Shown in pieces: positions 1 through 4,623 of a stretch of DNA of 6,349 nt. The position numbers and the translations under genes were made by a program. Position 1 is the stretch's first letter. Every line of letters starts with the position of its first letter. The stretch is from Sulfurimonadaceae bacterium (GTDB lineage: Bacteria; Campylobacterota; Campylobacteria; Campylobacterales; Sulfurimonadaceae). The notes beneath the pieces are model-generated. The model searched no databases, had not been told where the DNA came from, and was given only the letters and a program-made list of their open reading frames with translations. Location: contig JAUWRZ010000129.1 in NCBI GenBank assembly GCA_030610325.1, positions 1 through 6,349 of the forward strand, in the 5' to 3' direction.

Positions 1-240
1 AGTACGCCATTGTATCGATATACTCTAAAGACATCAAACGAACAAGCCCGTTTGCTTGTGCTTATCGGTGCTATTAGATCAAGTATCTTAAGTCTATCCT
101 GTGCTTCGAAATGGCACATAACACACGTCTACGGAAACGGAGGGTTTATGCCCGAACTGTGGAGGTAAAGCCTTTCGATCCCAAACCTTATGCCTTGGAT
201 ACTAGATTTTGCTATTAGCCAACTCTAACAGCCGCTGGGG

Positions 241-246
241 TACAAT
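241..246 (+). promoter_or_regulatory. Candidate -10 element for the reductase genes
   Basis: TACAAT lies about 19 bases before the ribosome binding site, which would give a short leader of roughly 20-25 bases. No good -35 hexamer sits 16-18 bases upstream. Missing -35 boxes are common in sigma-70 promoters of Campylobacterota, so the absence does not rule it out. The assignment rests on one hexamer and is weak. Confidence 0.3.
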
Positions 247-264
247 CCGCACAACTATTTTTGC

Positions 265-271
265 AAGGAGA
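265..271 (+). promoter_or_regulatory. Ribosome binding site that fixes the flavoprotein start
   Basis: AAGGAGA is a strong Shine-Dalgarno match placed just ahead of the ATG at 275. It decides against the longer reading from a TTG at 209, whose extra 22 residues are not conserved-looking and would precede the FAD-binding strand that normally begins within a few residues of the N-terminus. Confidence 0.8.
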
Positions 272-274
272 GAT

Positions 275-1891
275 ATGACCGATGTTCTCATCATAGGTGC
301 CGGTGGCGCCGGACTGGTCGCAGCACTTTCTGCGAGAGAAGCGGGGGCTACTGTGCGGATAGTCAGTAAAGCTTATCCGACACGTTCACAGACTTCCATG
401 GCGCAGGGGGGTATCAATGCTGCTCTGGCTAACAGTGGTGAGGATAGTGTGCAGCTTCATATAGAAGATACCATCAAAGCAGCTCAGGGGCTGGCATCAG
501 AGTCTGCCATAGAGTATCTTTGTCGTGAAGGGGTCCATGCCGTTGAGTGGCTTGACCGCATAGGGGTGCCTTTTAGCCGTAACGAAGCAGGTGAGATCGC
601 CCAGCGTCGTCTTGGCGGTGCTTCGGCAGAGCGGGCCTGTCATGCACAGGACTATACCGGTCTGAAAGTGCTCCATACCCTTTACGATCAGTGTAATGCT
701 ATGGGCATCGAGTTTGTCAATGAGCGCTTTTTACTTGACTACATCATCGATGAGGATGATGAGGGAGTACGCAGTGCCAGCGGTGCGACAGTGCTTGACC
801 TTAAGAGCGGAGAGGTCGAGGAGTACAGGGCAAAGACAGTCATCATAGCAACAGGTGGTTACAGCCGGATCTATCACAAACACTCTACTAACGCGACAGG
901 TACGACCGGTGATGGTCTTGCCGCTGCCGTCCGTGCAGGTGCGAAGCTTTCAGATATGGAGTTCATACAGTTTCACCCAACAGCGTTGAAACACTCTGCG
1001 ATCTTGATCTCAGAGAGTGCCAGAGGTGCGGGCGGACATCTGCTTAATGCTAAAAAGGAGCGATTTACTGATGAACTGGCACCACGTGATGTAGTCGCTC
1101 GTGCTATCCTCGAAGAGATGGAGAAGGGTGGTGAGGTCTTTCTCGATATTCGTCATCTTGGTGAGGAGTTCATTGATGAGGAGCTTCCTCAGGAGCGAAA
1201 ACTTGCCAAACTTTACGAGGGGATCGATCCAGTACATGACCTGATCCCTATCCGTCCGGTAGCGCACTATACGATGGGTGGTATCGAGGTCGATGCGGCG
1301 TCCGAGACCGCTATTAAAGGACTCTATGCGGCGGGTGAGTGTGCCAATCATAATGTCCATGGTGCCAACCGTCTAGGCGGAAACTCCCTGCTTGAACCCA
1401 TCGTCTTTGGAAAACAGGCCGGCAGGAATGCGGCACATGCAGCTGAGCGTAACAGCGAAGAGAGCCTGCCTAACGATCAGTTAGTGAAAGATCAGGACTT
1501 CATACGCGCGATGATGGCCTTCACCAACGAGATAGATTTCTACCAGAAGCATGAGTCCATGGGCGATCTCTTCTATGACAACGTAGGTATAGTACGTGAT
1601 GATACGGGAATGAAAGCTGTTTTGGACAATGTGCGTCAGATACAAAAAGAGCTTCGCTTCATGGGGCCCAAAGATAAGTCAAGACGGTACAACACCAACC
1701 TTATGGAGTTCATCGAGTTTGGGAACATGGTCGAGCTTGCAGAGATCGTCCTTGTGAGTGCGATCAGCCGTAATGAGAGTCGGGGTGCGCATTTTCGCAG
1801 TGATGCTCCACATCGTCTGGATGAGCACTTTGGTGCACACACGATAACATGGCGTGAAGACGGCGTACTTCGTGCCGACCTTAAAGCTTGA
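275..1891 (+). CDS. frdA: Fumarate reductase/succinate dehydrogenase flavoprotein subunit
   Basis: Catalytic flavoprotein of complex II-type enzymes, interconverting fumarate and succinate with electrons passed to or from the iron-sulfur subunit. It has 538 residues, shorter than E. coli FrdA (602). The Rossmann FAD motif GAGGAGLVAAL is at residues 8-18, and a second FAD segment IIATGGYSRI at 190-199. Likely substrate residues are H234 (QFHPT), R271 (APRDV), H331 (AHYTMGG) and R366 (GANRLGGNS), and the family C-terminal helical domain includes SRNESRGAH near 498-506. The segment PTRSQTSMAQGG (35-46) has Q39 where classical SdhA/FrdA have the His that covalently links FAD, so FAD is probably non-covalent. 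There is no Tat or other signal peptide, which implies a cytoplasmic enzyme and argues against the periplasmic MfrA type. The gene is followed after 13 bp by the iron-sulfur subunit. The direction in vivo (fumarate reduction or succinate oxidation) cannot be read from sequence. NadB is excluded by the C-terminal domain and the iron-sulfur partner. Confidence 0.93.
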   Translation: MTDVLIIGAGGAGLVAALSAREAGATVRIVSKAYPTRSQTSMAQGGINAALANSGEDSVQLHIEDTIKAAQGLASESAIEYLCREGVHAVEWLDRIGVPFSRNEAGEIAQRRLGGASAERACHAQDYTGLKVLHTLYDQCNAMGIEFVNERFLLDYIIDEDDEGVRSASGATVLDLKSGEVEEYRAKTVIIATGGYSRIYHKHSTNATGTTGDGLAAAVRAGAKLSDMEFIQFHPTALKHSAILISESARGAGGHLLNAKKERFTDELAPRDVVARAILEEMEKGGEVFLDIRHLGEEFIDEELPQERKLAKLYEGIDPVHDLIPIRPVAHYTMGGIEVDAASETAIKGLYAAGECANHNVHGANRLGGNSLLEPIVFGKQAGRNAAHAAERNSEESLPNDQLVKDQDFIRAMMAFTNEIDFYQKHESMGDLFYDNVGIVRDDTGMKAVLDNVRQIQKELRFMGPKDKSRRYNTNLMEFIEFGNMVELAEIVLVSAISRNESRGAHFRSDAPHRLDEHFGAHTITWREDGVLRADLKA

Positions 1892-1897
1892 GAGGAG
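1891..1897 (+). promoter_or_regulatory. Ribosome binding site for the iron-sulfur subunit
   Basis: AGAGGAG overlaps the last base of the flavoprotein stop codon and sits 7 bases before the ATG at 1905. It favours that start over an upstream in-frame start near 1854, which would overlap the flavoprotein gene by 38 bases. The arrangement suggests the two subunits are translated together. Confidence 0.75.
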
Positions 1898-1904
1898 TCA
1901 TCTG

Positions 1905-2633
1905 ATGAAAATAAGCATTAAACGCTATACAAGTGAACCGGAAGTCAGAGAGGAGTTCGTAGCCTATGAGGTCGATCTTGAAGATGTGACGCTTCTACAT
2001 CTCCTAAACGAGATCAAGACCAAACAGGATGCTTCTTTGACCTATGCCTCAGGCTGTCGAAGCTCTATCTGTGGTAGCTGCGCAGTACGAGTCAACGGTA
2101 CTGAAGTACTGGCCTGTGCCCATAAAGTCCAAGAGGGCGATCTGGTCGAGCCACTTCGCAATATGCCCATCATCCGGGACCTGGTAGTAGACAGTGAGAA
2201 GGCGATGACATTTAACTCTGTCGCTCGGGCCTGGAGCAGTCATAACAGTGATAACATCCCTGTTACTCCCGAAGAGGAGAAGATCAATGAGGTCCAGAGT
2301 GACTGCATACTATGTGGCTCCTGCTATAGCGCCTGTCCAGTCTACGCTGTCAATGGTGAGTTCATCGGTCCATTCGCACTGACGCGAAGCTGGCGTTATG
2401 TGAGTGATGTCCGGGAGCAGGGGAGTAAAGAGAAGATAGAGGCCATCCAGACCAACGGCATCTGGGACTGCACGCTCTGCAACGAATGTGTCCCGGTCTG
2501 TCCACAGGGTATCGCCCCAAAACAGGACATACAGATGCTGAGAAGTAAAAGTGGCATCCTCGGTTTTATGGACCCCAATTTTGGGAGCAGCTTCGGTGGC
2601 GGTGGCCTTGATTTTGGTTCGCCGGTCTTTTAG
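1905..2633 (+). CDS. frdB: Fumarate reductase/succinate dehydrogenase iron-sulfur subunit with two 4Fe-4S motifs
   Basis: Electron-transfer subunit of the reductase, 242 residues, close to the usual 235-260. The N-terminal plant-type ferredoxin domain has C51, C56, C59 and C71 for [2Fe-2S]. The C-terminal domain has C134, C137, C140 and C144-Pro (CILCGSCYSACP), then C189, C192, C195 and C199-Pro (CTLCNECVPVCP). Classical SdhB/FrdB lack the Cys equivalent to C192 and bind [3Fe-4S] there. The extra Cys predicts a second [4Fe-4S] cluster, as known for non-classical enzymes such as the Sulfolobus type and thiol:fumarate reductase. Those enzymes normally work with a cysteine-rich (CCG-domain) subunit rather than a haem b anchor, and none is encoded here. 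The protein ends in an unusual Gly/Phe-rich tail (residues 217-242). It shares a transcript with the flavoprotein gene, 13 bp upstream. I see no terminator after it. Confidence 0.93.
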   Translation: MKISIKRYTSEPEVREEFVAYEVDLEDVTLLHLLNEIKTKQDASLTYASGCRSSICGSCAVRVNGTEVLACAHKVQEGDLVEPLRNMPIIRDLVVDSEKAMTFNSVARAWSSHNSDNIPVTPEEEKINEVQSDCILCGSCYSACPVYAVNGEFIGPFALTRSWRYVSDVREQGSKEKIEAIQTNGIWDCTLCNECVPVCPQGIAPKQDIQMLRSKSGILGFMDPNFGSSFGGGGLDFGSPVF

Positions 2634-2642
2634 AGAGTAGTT

Positions 2643-2994
2643 GTCAGTCCTATCTCTATAGTACGTCACGACGGCCAGTAGACCTTTGAGGTCAAAGCCG
2701 GAAGGGAGATCATCCGGTTCAGACAGATAGGTAAGAACAAGATAGCGGAGGGTGAACACTCCCTTGCAGGGAAACGCTCTTTGATGAAAGATGAGAAGAT
2801 GACAGAGGATCTTGCCTTGATGGCCTGGCCTGGCCGGATCGTTATCGTGAAGATGATATCATGCGCTTTATCATCTATCAAGACGGCATCGTCTGGGAGA
2901 GATGAGTTGGCAACGTGCTGAGGTCATCGATACGTTCGATCCAGACGCTTCATGGCATAAAGTCGCGCATAAGTATGCGTATCCAAATATTTAA
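2643..2994 (+). pseudogene. Decayed gene of unknown function
   Basis: No intact reading frame exists here, yet a protein-like sequence can be followed. The frame of the preceding subunit reads VRHDGQ, a TAG at 2679-2681, then TFEVKAGREIIRFRQIG and onward to EDLALMAWP near 2835. Sense then moves to frame 2 (DRYREDDIMRFIIYQDGIVW, to a TGA at 2903-2905) and from 2902 to frame 1 (SWQRAEVIDTFDPDASWH, to the TAA at 2992-2994). Removing one of three TGGCC units and restoring one base near 2899 would join everything after 2682 into 102 codons plus the stop. No plausible start codon precedes it. I do not recognise the product. It could be a dead gene, or sequence error could explain the indels but not easily the TAG. 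It lies between the reductase and a lipoprotein gene, 12 bp before the latter's start. Confidence 0.55.
2821..2835 (+). repeat. Three tandem TGGCC units
   Basis: The pentamer TGGCC occurs three times in direct succession, followed by GG. One unit fewer would rejoin the two halves of the decayed gene, frame 0 before and frame 2 after, so the tract is probably a slippage event. The repeat itself is certain; its effect is inference. Confidence 0.8.
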
Positions 2995-3006
2995 AAGAGG
3001 AGAGAG

Positions 3007-3204
3007 ATGATGAGAATGGGGACTATGATATTATCAGGAGTGCTGTCACTGCTGCTGCTAGGGTGTACCGGTACACAAAGTGATGCTGAGGAGGGTGAGT
3101 CGCACATCGAAAAGATGAGCCGAGATGGTGCTGAGCGAAACAAGGCTGAGTTGGATGCAGTCAAAGCAGAGAGGCTCAAAGAGCAGGAGAAGAGGGCCCC
3201 GTAA
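3007..3204 (+). CDS. Small predicted lipoprotein
   Basis: A 65-residue protein with a type II (lipoprotein) signal: a short N-region with one Arg (R3), a hydrophobic stretch at residues 7-18, and the lipobox LLGC with the acylated Cys at position 20. The mature part is only 46 residues, highly charged (Glu, Lys, Arg, Asp), lacks aromatic residues and is likely one helix (about residues 32-63). Residue +2 is Thr, not Asp, which by the E. coli rule favours the outer membrane, though that rule is uncertain outside Enterobacteriaceae. AGAGGAGAG just upstream is a good ribosome binding site. The start may equally be the second ATG at 3010. It resembles the many tiny charged lipoproteins of Gram-negative bacteria, and no specific function can be assigned. 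It begins 12 bp after the decayed gene and may once have been co-transcribed with it. Confidence 0.72.
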   Translation: MMRMGTMILSGVLSLLLLGCTGTQSDAEEGESHIEKMSRDGAERNKAELDAVKAERLKEQEKRAP

Positions 3205-3377
3205 GACACTCTTAGAAACGCCTATTTCGGCGAGACTCATAAGGTACAGCTTTCTCGCTTGATGCTTATACCCAGTATGGGCTTCTCATACAGATAAGAA
3301 GAACCTATTTTACCCATAGCGCTCAAGAGCCCTATATGCCTGCCCCACGATACTTTTATGATTAAGTTTGCATTAGT

Positions 3378-3383
3378 TATACT
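3378..3383 (+). promoter_or_regulatory. Candidate -10 element for yajQ
   Basis: TATACT lies 34 bases before the yajQ ATG and is preceded by T-rich patches (for example CTTTTA at 3353-3358 and TTTG at 3367-3370) rather than a -35 box, a pattern described for sigma-70 promoters in Campylobacterota. It would place the transcript start near 3390. It supports the start at 3412 over an in-frame ATG at 3358, which would lie upstream of the promoter. Confidence 0.45.
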
Positions 3384-3401
3384 CTGTTACTACGCACTAA
3401 C

Positions 3402-3407
3402 AGAGGA
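3402..3407 (+). promoter_or_regulatory. Ribosome binding site that fixes the yajQ start
   Basis: AGAGGA sits 4 bases before the ATG at 3412. The protein then starts MAKEHSLDI, matching the usual beginning of this family. The 18 extra residues from the ATG at 3358 look like untranslated leader. Confidence 0.75.
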
Positions 3408-3411
3408 TACT

Positions 3412-3909
3412 ATGGCTAAAGAACACTCTCTCGACATCACCGCAAAGATCAATCTTCAGACCTTTAAAGACGCACTTGCTCAGGTAGACCGTGAGGTCAG
3501 TAACCGTTATGATTTTAAAGGTACCACCTATGAAGTCAGCTATAAAGAGAAAGAGAAAGCGCTCGTCCTTGTCGCTTCGAGCGATAACAAACTTGATGCT
3601 TTAAAAGACATCGTCATCGCAAAACTGGTCAAGCATGGATTGAGTTCCAAAGTACTTGAGGAGCTGCGTGTGGAAGATGCCAGTGGCGGGACCCGTAGGC
3701 TGACCTATAAAGTCGTCGATTACATCGAGTCCAAAGAGGCGAAGAAGATCGTCGCTGAGATCAAAAAGCTCAAACGCAAAGTGACAGCACAGATCGAGGG
3801 TGACTCTATCCGTGTCAAAGGCAAACAGATCGATGACCTTCAGTTAGTGATAAAAGAGATCCGTGCGATGGAGTGGGAAGCACCGCTGGTATTTGAGAAC
3901 ATGCGCTAA
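3412..3909 (+). CDS. yajQ: YajQ family (UPF0234/DUF520) nucleotide-binding protein
   Basis: Cytoplasmic protein of 165 residues, the normal family length (E. coli YajQ has about 163). The family folds as two similar alpha/beta domains. The hallmarks are visible: REVSNRYDFKG at residues 27-37, and AQIEGDSIRVKGKQIDDLQ at 126-144, which match E. coli YajQ nearly word for word. Members have been reported to bind nucleic acid or nucleotides, and one Xanthomonas member is a c-di-GMP effector that acts with a transcription factor. Which applies here is not shown by the sequence. A promoter-like element lies just upstream, and 46 bp separate it from the HTH gene downstream, so the two may share a transcript. 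Its position two genes before a GGDEF protein makes a c-di-GMP connection attractive but unproven. Confidence 0.93.
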   Translation: MAKEHSLDITAKINLQTFKDALAQVDREVSNRYDFKGTTYEVSYKEKEKALVLVASSDNKLDALKDIVIAKLVKHGLSSKVLEELRVEDASGGTRRLTYKVVDYIESKEAKKIVAEIKKLKRKVTAQIEGDSIRVKGKQIDDLQLVIKEIRAMEWEAPLVFENMR

Positions 3910-3955
3910 CAGACCGTAGACTTTATACCATGCTATTGTGAAGAGGAGCTAGAAG

Positions 3956-4615
3956 ATGGGAAAGATGACCGTAGCCGATGCTGCCAGCCATTTCAATATT
4001 TCAAAAGAGGCCATTCACAACCGTATTCGCAGAGGGACCCTTGACTGTGTCATCGAGCATGGAGTCAAGTATGTCCTGCTTGCCGAAGTAAACAGTGCCC
4101 CGGCCGCGACCCAGCAGACAGATACCCGCTATTATGACTACATCGAAAAAGAGAACGAGCGGCTTAAAGAGCGTGTAGCGACACTTGAGACCGAGACCAA
4201 AGATATGCGTTCACAGCGTGAAGCGATGCTGATCGCAGAGCGTGACAAGATAGAGCAGATCTACAAAGAACGAGATGATCAGCTACGCAGTGTCCTGCAA
4301 GTAGTCGCATCGAAGTTCCTTACTCAGGCGACGATGGACAGTGTCATCGAAGATGCAGTCACAGCTGAGGTGATCGAAGAACATACTACTGACAGTACTT
4401 CTGATGAGTCTCCTGCTGATGTGTTTGTAGAGCGTCGTAAAGAGTTGGTCCTGCTCAAAGACTTCCTAAGACTTAAAGCCTATAAGAAAAAGAAACGCGA
4501 GAAGATCAAAGAACGATTTAAAAAGTACGCTTATGATGATAGTCGCATCATCATGAAAGGCGATAAGATCTTTTTGAACCCTAACCACTTTGACTATAGT
4601 GATCTTTTAGAATAA
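3956..4615 (+). CDS. HTH and coiled-coil protein, DUF3972-like
   Basis: A 219-residue protein that resembles the Campylobacterota family DUF3972; I recognise the architecture but cannot confirm by search. Residues 4-26 form a MerR/excisionase-like helix-turn-helix (TVADAASHFNISKEAIHNRI), followed by a short strand pair (30-42). A long charged coiled coil spans about 62-118 and should drive oligomerisation. An acidic, Thr/Ser-rich linker (132-155) leads to a strongly basic helix with a KKKKR run (177-181, helix about 162-192), then a conserved-looking tail with DSRIIMKGDKIFLNPNHF (195-212). There are no membrane segments. DNA binding is likely, but the target is unknown. GAGGAG at 3943-3948 with 7-base spacing supports the start. 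Only 8 bp separate its stop from the next gene, so it is probably translated from the same message as the CBS/PAS/GGDEF protein and may regulate it or work beside it. Confidence 0.85.
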   Translation: MGKMTVADAASHFNISKEAIHNRIRRGTLDCVIEHGVKYVLLAEVNSAPAATQQTDTRYYDYIEKENERLKERVATLETETKDMRSQREAMLIAERDKIEQIYKERDDQLRSVLQVVASKFLTQATMDSVIEDAVTAEVIEEHTTDSTSDESPADVFVERRKELVLLKDFLRLKAYKKKKREKIKERFKKYAYDDSRIIMKGDKIFLNPNHFDYSDLLE

Positions 4616-4618
4616 GGA
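4613..4618 (+). promoter_or_regulatory. Ribosome binding site overlapping the upstream stop codon
   Basis: TAAGGA includes the TAA stop of the HTH gene and lies 5 bases before the ATG at 4624. The overlap of stop and Shine-Dalgarno sequence points to a tight operon with likely translational coupling. Confidence 0.7.
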
Positions 4619-4623
4619 CTACG

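Larger units (their letters stand above)
1..274. other. Upstream region without an intact gene
   Basis: I see no convincing gene here. On the + strand frame 1 is open from the left edge to a TAA at 166-168 (55 codons), but the peptide is Ser-rich, unlike the neighbours in codon use, and unrecognised. Frame 2 at 122-205 reads a short peptide containing CPNCGGKAF, which resembles half of a zinc ribbon, and frame 3 just after it reads DPKPYALDTR. These could be pieces of one decayed gene, but each is short enough to be chance. A short inverted repeat (ACAAGC/GCTTGT, 42-59) has no T-run after it, so I do not call it a terminator. The last 35 bases hold the candidate promoter and the ribosome binding site of the flavoprotein gene. 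Confidence 0.5.

Noticed and set aside
141..200. tRNA-like T-loop (TTCGATCC)
   Set aside because: The flanking bases do not pair into a five-base T-stem, and no acceptor or anticodon arm can be drawn.
209..274. In-frame N-terminal extension of the flavoprotein from a TTG
   Set aside because: A strong ribosome binding site at 265-271 precedes the ATG at 275, and the family FAD motif should begin near the N-terminus. The extension contains an RR pair but no Tat motif or hydrophobic stretch.
2684..2697. Inverted repeat CTTTGA-GG-TCAAAG
   Set aside because: It is short, lies within the decayed coding stretch, has no T-run after it and no partner elements, so it is neither a clear terminator nor an operator.
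2310..2759. Long minus-strand open frames over the reductase, decayed gene and GGDEF gene (for example 2310-2759, 4594-4998, 5038-5481)
   Set aside because: They lie antisense to well-supported genes for most of their length, have low-complexity Asp/His/Ile-rich translations typical of shadow frames, and lack good ribosome binding sites.
2631..2835. Amber readthrough making a longer iron-sulfur subunit
   Set aside because: The decayed reading is in the same frame as the subunit and both intervening stops are TAG, but two frameshifts follow anyway. The subunit has normal family length, and there is no evidence of TAG reassignment.
3063..3076. Perfect 14-base palindrome GTGTACCGGTACAC
   Set aside because: It falls in the lipoprotein coding sequence at the lipobox Cys. 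A 14-base palindrome is expected about 0.4 times by chance in a window this size, so it is not evidence of an operator.
3214..3232. Possible terminator hairpin (CGCC/GGCG) after the lipoprotein gene
   Set aside because: The stem is only four pairs with a six-base loop and no following T-run.
3358..3411. In-frame N-terminal extension of YajQ (a hydrophobic-looking leader)
   Set aside because: The best -10 element (3378-3383) and ribosome binding site (3402-3407) lie inside it, and the family normally starts MAKEHS. The apparent signal peptide is untranslated leader.
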